In this document: one piece after another, positions 40,721 through 48,226 of the stretch
How the letters are laid out: each line of letters starts with the position of its first letter
Numbering within the stretch: the stretch's first letter is position 1
Assembly (NCBI GenBank): GCA_900549475.1
Contig: UROF01000009.1
Location: forward strand, 31,171-95,170
DNA: 64,000 nt
DNA from: an uncultured Eubacteriales bacterium
Lineage (GTDB): Bacteria; Bacillota; Clostridia; Oscillospirales; Oscillospiraceae
Direction: 5' to 3'
Position numbers and translations under genes: made by a program
The notes under the pieces: generated by a model
Seen by the model: only the letters and a program-made list of their open reading frames with translations
Told to the model about the DNA's origin: nothing
The model's database searches: none

Positions 40721-41995
40721 TCAGAACTTCTCCCGATTGATCCACAGGCCCAGAGCGGGGTTGGGGATGAAATAGATCTCCTCGCCGTCGGGCAGGGTGT
40801 TGTAGCCGTAGGAGAGCTTCTCCGGGTCGTAGCGCTTGACCATCTCGTCGTAGTCGGCGGCATGGAAGCCTACGCCCTCGATCTCCTCCTTGGTGATGTT
40901 CTTCACCGCGTAGGTGATGGTGAAACGGCCGTCGGAGGAGCCGTGGATCAGGTGGGCAGCAGCGCCCATGTTGTCCCGCAGGTCCTGGTTCTCCGGCTTC
41001 TCAAACTCCTCCAGGGTGTGGATGCGGCCCCGGTAGCCATACTTGCGGATGAGCTTGTCCACCTGGGCGTCCTCGCCGAACTTGCTCACGCCGGGAGCCA
41101 GCACGATCAGCTCACCGCCGTCGGCAATGGCCATACGGGTACGGTAGACGGACTTGTTGCCCAGCCAGGTGCTCTTGAACTCGCTGGGGTCCAGATACAC
41201 CACGCACTTCTTGATGCCGGTCTCCACGAAGTCGATGTTCTTCTCCTGGGCCAGGGCGATGGCCTTCTCCAGCACCAGACGGGTATCGCCGATAAAGAGG
41301 CCGTGGGTGTGGATCTTGCCGCCGGGAGCGGTGGTAACAGTGAGGACAAAGAGGATGGGCCGGTCCTTGAGGTACTTGGCCAGGGCGTAGTCAAAGATCT
41401 TGCGCACGGGGGTGTGGTCCTTGCCCATCATCCGCTCCATGCCGTAGACGGCGCCCACCATGTGGCTCTTGTTGATCATGTCGCTGCCGCCCACGCCCAC
41501 GAACAGGTTCTTGGAGTGGTTGGCCATGCCGATGACCTCGTGAGGCACCACCTGGCCCGGAGAAATAATGAGGTCGTACTTCTCATCCATGATGAGGCGG
41601 TTGATCTCCACGCTGACAGGATCGTGCCACAGGCCCTCGGTGATCTCCTCCAGATAGCTGGCAGGCACCTCGCCGATCTTCACCACGTCGGTACGCCAGT
41701 TGTGGGGGATGAACTTCTCATAGGGGATGTCGCCAAACATAGCCGCCGCCTGCTCCTGGCTCACCGGCTCATGGGTGCCCAGAGCGGGCAGAATATCCAC
41801 CTCACAGCCCCGCTCGGTGAGGGTGTGGTAGTAGACATTGGTGATAAAGCCGGCGTTGGAGTGGAAGCGGGTAAAGTCCGGGGGAATGATGAGGACATGC
41901 TTGAGATCCCGTCCCTCCAGGGACCGGAGAAGGGCGGCACGGATCTCCTCGGGAGAGAGGCCCGCCTCCGTTTTCGCATAAGTAAATTGCTCCAT
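40721..41995 (-). CDS. LarA-family nickel-pincer racemase/epimerase homologue
   Basis: A 424-residue protein of the lactate racemase (LarA/DUF2088) family. LarA binds nickel through the NPN pincer cofactor tethered to a Lys. Here H152, K162 and H178 have the same 10- and 16-residue spacing as LarA H174, K184 and H200. A PDFTR motif (about 39-43) and H98 match the other active-site residues. The ATG at 41995 follows GGAGG; ATG 42007 contains that site. It sits among gnd, a 2-keto-3-deoxygluconate-type kinase and sugar-acid SDRs, so it may epimerise a sugar acid rather than lactate. larB, larC and larE are not here. Confidence 0.88.
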   Translation of the reverse strand: MEQFTYAKTEAGLSPEEIRAALLRSLEGRDLKHVLIIPPDFTRFHSNAGFITNVYYHTLTERGCEVDILPALGTHEPVSQEQAAAMFGDIPYEKFIPHNWRTDVVKIGEVPASYLEEITEGLWHDPVSVEINRLIMDEKYDLIISPGQVVPHEVIGMANHSKNLFVGVGGSDMINKSHMVGAVYGMERMMGKDHTPVRKIFDYALAKYLKDRPILFVLTVTTAPGGKIHTHGLFIGDTRLVLEKAIALAQEKNIDFVETGIKKCVVYLDPSEFKSTWLGNKSVYRTRMAIADGGELIVLAPGVSKFGEDAQVDKLIRKYGYRGRIHTLEEFEKPENQDLRDNMGAAAHLIHGSSDGRFTITYAVKNITKEEIEGVGFHAADYDEMVKRYDPEKLSYGYNTLPDGEEIYFIPNPALGLWINREKF

Positions 41996-42061
41996 AGTAA
42001 CCTCCATAAGGGGTACCCGGAGGCGGGTCTCTCCGCCTCCGGGCTGATGTTGTGTTTTCTC

Positions 42062-42910
42062 TTACACGCCGGAGTAGGCGGAGAAACCGCCGTCCACGGG
42101 GATCACCACACCAGTGATGAAGGAAGCGGCCTCGTTGTCCAGCAGGAACAGCAGGGCGCCCAGCAGCTCCTCAGGCTCGCCGAAACGGCCCATGGGAGAA
42201 GCGGCCAGGATCTTGCCGGTGCGGGCGGTGGGAGTACCGTCGGCATTCCACAGGAGGGCAGCGTTCTGCTTGGTGGAGAAGAAGCCGGGAGCAATGGCGT
42301 TGACACGGATGCCCACCTTGCTGAAGTGGACGGCCAGCCACTGGGTAAAGTTGGAGATGGCGGCCTTGGCGCCGGAGTAGGCGGGGATCTTGGTCAGGGG
42401 GGTGTAGGCGTTCATGGAGCTGACGTTGAGGATGTTGCAGCCCTCACGGCCCACCATGTCCTTGGCAAAGGTCTGGGTGGGCACCAGGGTGCCGATGAAG
42501 TTGAGGTTAAAGACAAACTCCACACCCTTCTGCTCCAGGTCGAAGAAGGACTTGGTATCGGCGTCGATGTCGCCCACCTCAAAGTACTCCTTGTCGGTGG
42601 TGGCGCGGGGGTTGTTGCCGCCGGCGCCGTTGATGAGGATGTCGCAGGGGCCGAGATCCTGGAGCACCGCCTGATGGCAGGCCTCCATGGACTCCTTCTC
42701 CAGGACGTTGCACTTATAGGCCTTGGCCACGCCGCCATCGGCGCGGATCTCGGACGCCACCTTCTCAGCGGCCTCCTCGTTCAGGTCCAGCACAGCCACC
42801 TTGGCGCCGGCGGAGGCCAGAGCCTTGGAGAACATACCGCACAGCACGCCGCCTGCACCGGTAACAACAGCTACTTTACCGCTGAGATCAACATTCAGAG
42901 GAAGTTTCAT
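42062..42910 (-). CDS. SDR-family oxidoreductase (D-mannonate oxidoreductase-like)
   Basis: A 282-residue SDR. The cofactor motif is VVTGAGGVLCGMFSKAL (about 15-31), then NGAGGNNP, the insertion FEVGDIDADTKSFFDLEQKG (about 108-127), catalytic SSMNAYTPLTKIPAYSGAK and DGGFSAYSGV at the end. The GGNNP plus insertion pattern is that of the SDR-type fructuronate reductase/mannonate oxidoreductases of Firmicutes. It would interconvert a keto-acid and an aldonic acid in the same pathway as the neighbouring LarA-like protein. Confidence 0.85.
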   Translation of the reverse strand: MKLPLNVDLSGKVAVVTGAGGVLCGMFSKALASAGAKVAVLDLNEEAAEKVASEIRADGGVAKAYKCNVLEKESMEACHQAVLQDLGPCDILINGAGGNNPRATTDKEYFEVGDIDADTKSFFDLEQKGVEFVFNLNFIGTLVPTQTFAKDMVGREGCNILNVSSMNAYTPLTKIPAYSGAKAAISNFTQWLAVHFSKVGIRVNAIAPGFFSTKQNAALLWNADGTPTARTGKILAASPMGRFGEPEELLGALLFLLDNEAASFITGVVIPVDGGFSAYSGV

Positions 42911-43012
42911 TGTGATATACCCCTTTCTTTTTCTATCAGCGAACGGAACGTTCGCGCAAAGTTCTTTTTGGTTCTTTTTCTTGAAAGAAAAAGAACATAT
43001 AGTCAGTGGTTT

Positions 43013-44464
43013 TTACGCCTGATAGGTATTGGCGGTAGTGCTGCCGCCGTGGCCGGTCCAGTTGGTGTGGAAGAACTGACCTCTGGGCTGGTCGATGCGC
43101 TCATAGGTGTGGGCGCCGAAGTAGTCCCGCTGAGCCTGGAGGAGGTTGGCGGGGAGGCTGGCGGTGGTATAGCCGTCAAAGTAGCTGAGGGCGGAGGAGA
43201 AGGCAGGCATGGGGATACCGGCCTTGGCGGCGTAAGCCACCACCTCGCGCCAGGCGGGAACGAGGCCCTTGATGGTCTCGCCGAAGTAGTCGTCCATCAG
43301 CAGGTTCACCAGGTTGGGGTCCTTGTCATAGGCTTCCTTGATCTTGCCCAGGAACACGCTGCGGATGATGCAGCCGCCGCGCCACATGAGGGCGATGCCG
43401 CCGTAGTTGAGGTTCCAGTTGTAGGTCTTGGCAGCGGTACGCATGAGGGTGTAGCCCTGAGCGTAGGAGATGATCTTGCTGGCGTAGAGGGCCTTGCGGA
43501 TGTTCTCGATAAAGGCGGCCTTATCGCCGGTGAAAGCGGGAATCTCCTTGGTGAACACCTTGGAGGCCGCCACACGCTCCTCCTTCATGGCGGACAGGCA
43601 CCGGGCAAACACAGCCTCGCCGATGAGGGTCAGAGGCACGCCCTCGTCCAGAGCGGCAATACCGGTCCACTTACCGGTACCCTTCTGGCCGGCGGTGTCC
43701 AGGATGTAGTTGACGGTGGTCTCACCCTTCTCATCCTTGTAGCCCAGGATGTCGCGGGTGATCTCAATGAGGTAGCTGTCCAGCTCGGTCTTGTTCCACT
43801 CAGCAAAGACCTCATGCATCTCCTCGGCGCTCATGCCCAGGCCGTCCCGCATCAGCTGGTAAGCCTCGCAGATCAGCTGCATATCGCCGTACTCGATGCC
43901 GTTGTGGACCATCTTCACAAAGTGGCCGGCGCCGTTCTCACCCACCCAGTCGCAGCAGGGGGAGCCATCCTCCACCTTGGCGCAGATGGCCTGGAAGATG
44001 GGCTTGACATAGGGCCATGCGGCGGGGGAGCCGCCGGGCATCATGGAGGGGCCCTTCAGGGCGCCTTCCTCGCCGCCGGACACGCCGGTGCCGATGTACA
44101 GAAGGCCCTTGCTCTCCACATACTGGGTGCGGCGGATGGTGTCGGGGAAGTGGCTGTTGCCGCCGTCGATGAGGATGTCGCCTGCCTCCAGATGGGGGAT
44201 CAGCTGGTCGATGAGCTGATCCACGGCAGCGCCGGCCTTGACCATCATCATGATCTTCCGGGGCTTCTCCAGGTTCTCCACCAGCTCCTCGATGGAGTAG
44301 GTGCCGATGATGTTCTTACCGGCAGCCCGGCCCTCCACAAAGTTCTTCACCTTCTCGGTGGTACGGTTGTATACGGCCACGGTGAAGCCCTTGGACTCCA
44401 TGTTCATTACCAGGTTTTCACCCATGACCGCCAGGCCTACCAGGCCGATATCCGCTTTCTTCAT
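43013..44464 (-). CDS. gnd: 6-phosphogluconate dehydrogenase, decarboxylating
   Basis: A 483-residue enzyme converting 6-phosphogluconate to ribulose 5-phosphate and CO2 with NAD(P)+. The cofactor site is IGLVGLAVMGENLVMNMESKG (GLAVMG, about 10-15). The substrate signature is GDILIDGGNSHFPDT, and the catalytic Lys/Glu region GHFVKMVHNGIEYGDMQ. The C-terminus is typical. Start ATG at 44464, just downstream of the kinase gene. With a gluconate-type kinase and epimerase it would channel aldonic acids into the pentose phosphate pathway. Confidence 0.95.
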   Translation of the reverse strand: MKKADIGLVGLAVMGENLVMNMESKGFTVAVYNRTTEKVKNFVEGRAAGKNIIGTYSIEELVENLEKPRKIMMMVKAGAAVDQLIDQLIPHLEAGDILIDGGNSHFPDTIRRTQYVESKGLLYIGTGVSGGEEGALKGPSMMPGGSPAAWPYVKPIFQAICAKVEDGSPCCDWVGENGAGHFVKMVHNGIEYGDMQLICEAYQLMRDGLGMSAEEMHEVFAEWNKTELDSYLIEITRDILGYKDEKGETTVNYILDTAGQKGTGKWTGIAALDEGVPLTLIGEAVFARCLSAMKEERVAASKVFTKEIPAFTGDKAAFIENIRKALYASKIISYAQGYTLMRTAAKTYNWNLNYGGIALMWRGGCIIRSVFLGKIKEAYDKDPNLVNLLMDDYFGETIKGLVPAWREVVAYAAKAGIPMPAFSSALSYFDGYTTASLPANLLQAQRDYFGAHTYERIDQPRGQFFHTNWTGHGGSTTANTYQA

Positions 44465-44480
44465 ACTGCTTGTTCCTCCC

Positions 44481-45560
44481 TTATCTCTGGACCCGGGCAT
44501 TGCCGGCGTAGATATCCCAGACCTGCTTCTCATCAGCAGGCTCCGCATAGTCGTTGAGGCTGGTGGTGGCGAGAACACCGGTAGCCCAGCCGAACTGGAC
44601 CCACTTGGCAGCCTCCCAGCCCTTCAGGATACCGTAGAGCAGGCCGCCGGTGAAGCCGTCGCCGCCGCCGATGCGGTCCATCACGGGGATGGGACGGGGC
44701 TCCTCCACGTACCACTGGTCGTCCGCCAGCATGAGAGCGCCCCACAGGTGCTCATTGGCGCTGATGACCTGACGCAGAGTGGTGGCATAGACCTGGGCAT
44801 TGCTGTACTTGGCCTTCACCTGCTGGATCATAGCCTTGAAGCTGTCGATCTTGGCGGAGAGGTCCTTGCCGCCGGCCTCGGGGCCGGTGAAGCCCAGGCA
44901 CAGCTGGAAGTCCTCCTCGTTGCCCACCAGCACGTCCGCCAGAGAGGCGATCTGATGGAAGGCCTCGCTGAGCTCCTCCTCGCGGCCCTTCCAGAAGGTG
45001 GCGCGGTAGTTGAGGTCGAAGCTCACCAGGGTGCCGTACTGCTTGGCAGCCTTGGCCACCTCCAGGCAGAACTTGGTGGTCTCAGGGCTCATGGCAGCGA
45101 TCAGGCCGGAGACATGGAGGATGGCCACGCCCTCCTCGCCGAAGATCCGGGGGATATCGAACTCGTCGATGCTCAGGGTGCGGCCCACTTCACCGGCCCG
45201 GTCGTTCCAGACCCGGGGAGCCCGCATACCAAAGCCGCTGTCAGCGATGTTGAACTGATGACGGTAGCCCCAGGGGCCGCCCTGCTCCACCTCAATGCCC
45301 TCGTAGCAGATATTCCGGGCACGCAGCTGGTTCTTGATGAAGGTAGCCACGGGGCTGCCCTTGACGAACTTGGTCAGCACCAGGCCCTGCTCGCCCAGAG
45401 AGGAGGCGATGTTCAGCACGTTGCTCTCAGCGCTGGTGGCCTGCATATAGAAGTGGGTGCTGTTGTGGACGGCCATCCGGTCGTCGGGGGTGATCCGCAC
45501 GCCCATGCTGGTAGGGCACGCCACGGCGTATTTGTAATGATCTCGGATCTTCAGGTTCAT
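44481..45560 (-). CDS. PfkB-family sugar/sugar-acid kinase
   Basis: A 359-residue kinase. The C-terminal PfkB signature with catalytic Asp is DRIGGGDGFTGGLLYG (about 272-287). An internal VSFDLNYRATFW (about 192-203) is typical of 2-keto-3-deoxygluconate kinases. The N-terminus is shorter and less canonical (KYAVACPTSMGVRITPDDRM). The ATG at 45560 follows GGAGG. First gene of the operon kinase-gnd-SDR-LarA-like-HAD-SDR, under a LacI-type operator. The substrate (2-keto-3-deoxygluconate or an aldonate) is inferred from family and neighbours. Confidence 0.88.
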   Translation of the reverse strand: MNLKIRDHYKYAVACPTSMGVRITPDDRMAVHNSTHFYMQATSAESNVLNIASSLGEQGLVLTKFVKGSPVATFIKNQLRARNICYEGIEVEQGGPWGYRHQFNIADSGFGMRAPRVWNDRAGEVGRTLSIDEFDIPRIFGEEGVAILHVSGLIAAMSPETTKFCLEVAKAAKQYGTLVSFDLNYRATFWKGREEELSEAFHQIASLADVLVGNEEDFQLCLGFTGPEAGGKDLSAKIDSFKAMIQQVKAKYSNAQVYATTLRQVISANEHLWGALMLADDQWYVEEPRPIPVMDRIGGGDGFTGGLLYGILKGWEAAKWVQFGWATGVLATTSLNDYAEPADEKQVWDIYAGNARVQR

Positions 45561-45625
45561 GGCTGTTTTCCTCCTCGAATACTTCTCCACAGAGTTTTCT
45601 ATGGATCTATCTTTTACCGCTTTTT

Positions 45626-45681
45626 ATGTAAGCGGTTCCAAAGTTCAGCTTCATTGTATCCACTTTCAGTCCCTGTGTCAA
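45626..45681 (-). promoter_or_regulatory. Promoter and LacI-type operator of the sugar-acid operon
   Basis: Minus strand: TTGACA (45676-45681), 17-nt spacer, TACAAT (45653-45658). The site ATGTAAGCGGTTCC (45626-45639) lies about 14 nt downstream of -10, over the start region, and matches the lacI-locus sites at 31.1-31.3 kb. Confidence 0.85.
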
Positions 45682-45919
45682 TACACCTCCCTTTAATTCT
45701 GAAATTTTCTAGCTGTTTCACAAAATTTGGTCTTGCTATTTGTCGGAAAACACTTACAGTCCTTTTCATCGCAGGGCAAAAACCACCGGTTTTTTTACAG
45801 ATGTATGGAAGCGCTTATCTTCTTACAGTTCTTTTCATGGACAGACCGAGGGCGGAGCCCGTAGGCTCCGCCCTCCCTGCTATATCACACAGCGCCTGAC
45901 GGCGCCATGATCCAGATCC
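45682..45919. other. Gene-free stretch with further LacI-like sites and a 17-bp repeat
   Basis: No gene is visible. Operator-like sequences lie at 45746-45758 (GAAAACACTTACA) and 45807-45818 (GGAAGCGCTTAT). CTTACAGTYCTTTTCAT occurs at 45753-45769 and 45822-45838 with one mismatch. A GGGCGGAGCC-CGTA-GGCTCCGCCC hairpin (about 45850-45873) lacks a U-run in either direction. This may be the remnant of a divergent control region. Confidence 0.6.
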
Positions 45920-46462
45920 TTATTCCTCGATCCCGTCGGTCTCCAGCAGACCATAGCCGCCGTTCTTCCGGCGATAAACGATGCAGACCACATGTTCCGG
46001 GTTGCGGTAAACGAAGAAGTCGTGGCCCAGCAGATTCATCTGCAGGATGGCCTCCTCCTCTGTCATGGGCTTTACCGCGATATGCTTGGTACGCACCACC
46101 TCGAACTCCCGCTCTTCTTTGATATCGAACTCAGCGGGCATATCGGGGACAAGAGCGTCCTGACGCAGACGCTTGCTCAGGCGGGTGCGGTTTTTACGGA
46201 TCTGCCGGTCAATGGTGGCACAGGCAGCATCGATGATACTGCGGATATCACCATCTTTGGTCTCCTCTTGAGCACGGAAAATGGTGCCGCCGCCGCGAAT
46301 GGTAACTTCCACCACACAGCGGTTATCCTTTTCCACCGCGAAGGTCACAAGTGCGTCGGCATCCTCCCGGAAGTAACGATCCAGCTTGGAGATCTTCTTC
46401 TCGGCGTACTCTTTTACGGAGTCGTTGAGGGCTACCTTCTTGCAGGTAAATGTGAACTTCAT
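45920..46462 (-). CDS. hpf: Ribosome hibernation-promoting factor, long form
   Basis: A 180-residue protein. The N-terminal S30AE domain (1-about 100, SVKEYAEKKISKLDRYF, VEVTIRGGGTIFRAQE) binds the 30S decoding region. The C-terminal dimerisation domain (about 120-175, EFEVVRTKHIAVKPMTEEEAILQM, LLGHDFFVYRN) forms 100S ribosomes. Long HPF is the usual Firmicutes form. AAGGAG precedes the ATG; single gene with its own promoter. Confidence 0.95.
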   Translation of the reverse strand: MKFTFTCKKVALNDSVKEYAEKKISKLDRYFREDADALVTFAVEKDNRCVVEVTIRGGGTIFRAQEETKDGDIRSIIDAACATIDRQIRKNRTRLSKRLRQDALVPDMPAEFDIKEEREFEVVRTKHIAVKPMTEEEAILQMNLLGHDFFVYRNPEHVVCIVYRRKNGGYGLLETDGIEE

Positions 46463-46503
46463 AAAATCGCTCCTTTCTTGCTTCCCCTTGTTTGGGTAGT
46501 TCT

Positions 46504-46532
46504 ATTGTACCATTTCCCGGCAGGCTTGTACA
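46504..46532 (-). promoter_or_regulatory. hpf promoter
   Basis: Minus strand: TGTACA (46527-46532), 17-nt spacer, TACAAT (46504-46509). Confidence 0.7.
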
Positions 46533-46647
46533 GAACTATTTTTCCAAATTCGCCGGCACAGTGGTTATTTTATCCATTCCTTAGTGGGCAGAAAGCCCCC
46601 TTCGCCCCGTTTCGCCAAAAGCTCCCCCGATCCGGCAAAAGCTCCTA

Positions 46648-46676
46648 TTTACACGGGACGGGCCAAGCTGTACAAT
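46648..46676 (+). promoter_or_regulatory. Promoter of a candidate small RNA
   Basis: TTTACA (46648-46653), 17-nt spacer, TACAAT (46671-46676), facing away from both neighbouring minus-strand genes. No plus-strand ORF with a ribosome binding site follows before the terminator at 46712-46745. Confidence 0.7.
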
Positions 46677-46679
46677 ACA

Positions 46680-46745
46680 GTTGGAAGCTTTCCAATATCC
46701 CACCCGCCTGGGCCGCTGCCGTGCGCAGCGGCTCTTTTTTATTTT
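46680..46745 (+). ncRNA. Candidate small RNA of about 65 nt
   Basis: Between a near-consensus promoter and a strong terminator lie a 5' hairpin TTGGAA-GCT-TTCCAA (46681-46695) and an unpaired C-rich stretch TATCCCACCCGCCT (about 46696-46709). The terminator stem GCCGCTGC/GCAGCGGC (46712-46732) is followed by TCTTTTTTATTTT. C-rich single-stranded loops in Firmicutes sRNAs such as RsaE pair with Shine-Dalgarno regions. No known family is recognised. Region 46463-46795 otherwise contains only the hpf promoter and divIC terminator. Confidence 0.55.
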
Positions 46746-46760
46746 CTCCCCTCTGGATGC

Positions 46761-46791
46761 AAAAAAGCGGAGGGCATACGCCCTCCGCTCC
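46761..46791 (-). terminator. Terminator of the yabP-yabQ-divIC operon
   Basis: Minus strand: GAGCGGAGGGC-GTAT-GCCCTCCGCT followed by TTTTTGC. Confidence 0.88.
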
Positions 46792-46795
46792 CTGT

Positions 46796-47560
46796 TCAGT
46801 TGGAAAACCGGAAGATCTTCTCTCCCGCAGCCGCCATGCCCAGATCCTCCCGGGCAACCCGGCCGATCAGTTCCGGATCCTGGCTGTTGGCAATATCCTC
46901 CGCCAGCTTCTCATTGGTCTCCTGGAGATCCGCCAGCTGCGCGGCATAGGTGGCCTCCTCCTCCTTTGCCTGCTGGAGGCGGCCATACATGTTCAAAAAC
47001 TGGATGCCGACCCCCAGGAACAGTGCCAGGAGAATGATCGCCGTCAGCTTTCCGCTGGGCCGCTTTTTGGCTGCTTTTTGCGTTTGCTTCTTGGAATCGC
47101 CGGCCATCTCATCTTCTCCTCTTCCATCAGACTTTTCCTGGGGCTTCCGCCGTTGTGTGAACATTATTGTAAACCACTTTTGGGAAAAAGAAAAGAGTTT
47201 TTTGAAATTTTTCCAGCATTTCACCAAAAAATTTTTTGCCCACAGCACAGGTTTCAGAAATATTGATGCCCAGAAGTCCCAAACAGGCCGCATAAGGTGG
47301 CTGAGCAGGCAGAAAAACAGCACGGCTCCTCCCAATATCCCCATCAGGATGAACACCCGCAGTTCCCCGTCGCCGGCCATCACAAAGAAAAACACACCGG
47401 ATACCGCCACCAGGCCGTATACCGTATCCAGAAGGCCGTTCCAAAACCCCCTGCCCAGGCGGCGGAACGGCCGCAGCAGATCATAAAGCAATCCCAGCAC
47501 ACCGCCCAGCAGCACAGAACGCAGGAACAGGGCCAGCTGCTCCGAAATACAATTCCCCAT
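46796..47560 (-). CDS. YabQ-like sporulation protein and DivIC/FtsB-like cell division protein in one frame
   Basis: A continuous 254-codon frame. Residues 1-about 150 resemble YabQ, a spore-cortex membrane protein, with several helices (about 8-28, 42-62, 68-90). Residues 152-254 are a DivIC/FtsB-type protein: basic cytoplasmic tail, one membrane helix (about 172-190), coiled coil (QQAKEEEATYAAQLADLQETNEKL) and the end RVAREDLGMAAAGEKIFRF. The second part has its own ATG at 47107 (MAGDSKK) with AGAGGAG upstream, so it may be translated separately. In Bacillus, yabQ and divIC are adjacent separate genes. Overlaps yabP by a TGATG junction. Confidence 0.8.
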   Translation of the reverse strand: MGNCISEQLALFLRSVLLGGVLGLLYDLLRPFRRLGRGFWNGLLDTVYGLVAVSGVFFFVMAGDGELRVFILMGILGGAVLFFCLLSHLMRPVWDFWASIFLKPVLWAKNFLVKCWKNFKKLFSFSQKWFTIMFTQRRKPQEKSDGRGEDEMAGDSKKQTQKAAKKRPSGKLTAIILLALFLGVGIQFLNMYGRLQQAKEEEATYAAQLADLQETNEKLAEDIANSQDPELIGRVAREDLGMAAAGEKIFRFSN

Positions 47561-47844
47561 CAGCCCAACAGACGCCGCAGGAAACCGCCCCGGCTGGCAG
47601 ACGGCGCATTGTCCTCATAGAGCAGGGTATGGATCGTGCCGTCCACATGGAGCTCCCCGCCGTCCAGATTCAGTTTGCCGATGTGCAGATTATTTCCGCC
47701 CACCACCAGAACTCCGGCAGTGGTGACCATGACGATCTCCTCCTCGTCAAACCGCTCCACTTCCTCTACGCCGGACACCACCAGCCGCTCCCGGCCATTC
47801 AGCTCCAAGCGGTGCTGCATTCCTGTCATCTCTTCATAGGGCAT
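47560..47844 (-). CDS. yabP: Sporulation protein YabP
   Basis: A 94-residue protein. RLELNGRERLVVSGVEEVERFDEEEIVMVTTAGVL and LHIGKLNLDGGELHVDGTI match the YabP/YqfC family needed for spore cortex or coat assembly. The ATG at 47844 follows GGGAGG by 7 nt; ATG 47865 would lie within the hairpin upstream. The ribosome binding site is buried in a 13-bp inverted repeat (47849-47891). It precedes yabQ-divIC as in Bacillus. Confidence 0.88.
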   Translation of the reverse strand: MPYEEMTGMQHRLELNGRERLVVSGVEEVERFDEEEIVMVTTAGVLVVGGNNLHIGKLNLDGGELHVDGTIHTLLYEDNAPSASRGGFLRRLLG

Positions 47845-47848
47845 AGCA

Positions 47849-47891
47849 AGACCTCCCATATCCATCTTCCCTAGATGTATATGGGAGGTCT
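47849..47891 (-). promoter_or_regulatory. Hairpin sequestering the yabP ribosome binding site
   Basis: Perfect 13-bp inverted repeat AGACCTCCCATAT (minus-strand 5' arm, 47891-47879) and ATATGGGAGGTCT (47861-47849), with an inner CATCT/AGATG stem and AGGGA loop. The 3' arm contains the yabP Shine-Dalgarno GGGAGG. No U-run follows, so translational control fits better than termination. Confidence 0.7.
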
Positions 47892-47920
47892 GTCCGATTT
47901 ATGCCTGTTTCCCAATGGTC

Positions 47921-48160
47921 TTATATCTCACGATACATGGCCGCGGCATCGGCTTTCCCGGCATTCTCCTGGACCGACACCACTTCCACAGACAGCACCC
48001 GTTCTCCAAAACGGATGGCGATCACATCCCCCGTCTTTACCTCATAGGAGGCACGGGCCACTTTGCCGTTGACGGTGACTCTCTCATTGTCGCAGGCCTC
48101 ATTGGCCACCGTCCGGCGCTTGATCAGACGGGAGACCTTCAAATATTTATCCAGCCGCAT
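47921..48160 (-). CDS. S4-domain RNA-binding protein (YabO/HslR type)
   Basis: A 79-residue protein consisting almost entirely of an S4 RNA-binding fold: MRLDKYLKVSRLIKRRTVANEAC, then VTVNGKVARASYEVKTGDVIAI. The ATG at 48160 follows AAAGGAG by about 10 nt. It lies between hup and yabP, matching the conserved hup-yabO-yabP-yabQ-divIC order. HslR homologues rescue stalled 50S-nascent-chain complexes; whether this one does is unproven. Confidence 0.9.
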   Translation of the reverse strand: MRLDKYLKVSRLIKRRTVANEACDNERVTVNGKVARASYEVKTGDVIAIRFGERVLSVEVVSVQENAGKADAAAMYREI

Positions 48161-48181
48161 AAGGCTCTTCTCCTTTACCAA

Positions 48182-48215
48182 AACAGGCGGGGCGCGGCCG
48201 TTGCCGCGCCCCGCT
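48182..48215 (-). terminator. Terminator of hup
   Basis: Minus strand: GCGGGGCGCGGC-AACG-GCCGCGCCCCGC followed by CTGTTTTG. Confidence 0.75.
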
Positions 48216-48226
48216 GAACATTTATC

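Noticed and set aside
40592..44557. 1321-codon plus-strand open frame opposite the LarA/SDR/gnd operon
   Set aside because: It crosses several real genes with clear families; composition is that of an antisense shadow and no ribosome binding site or domain is seen.
45850..45873. GC-rich hairpin as terminator of hpf
   Set aside because: No U-run follows on either strand.
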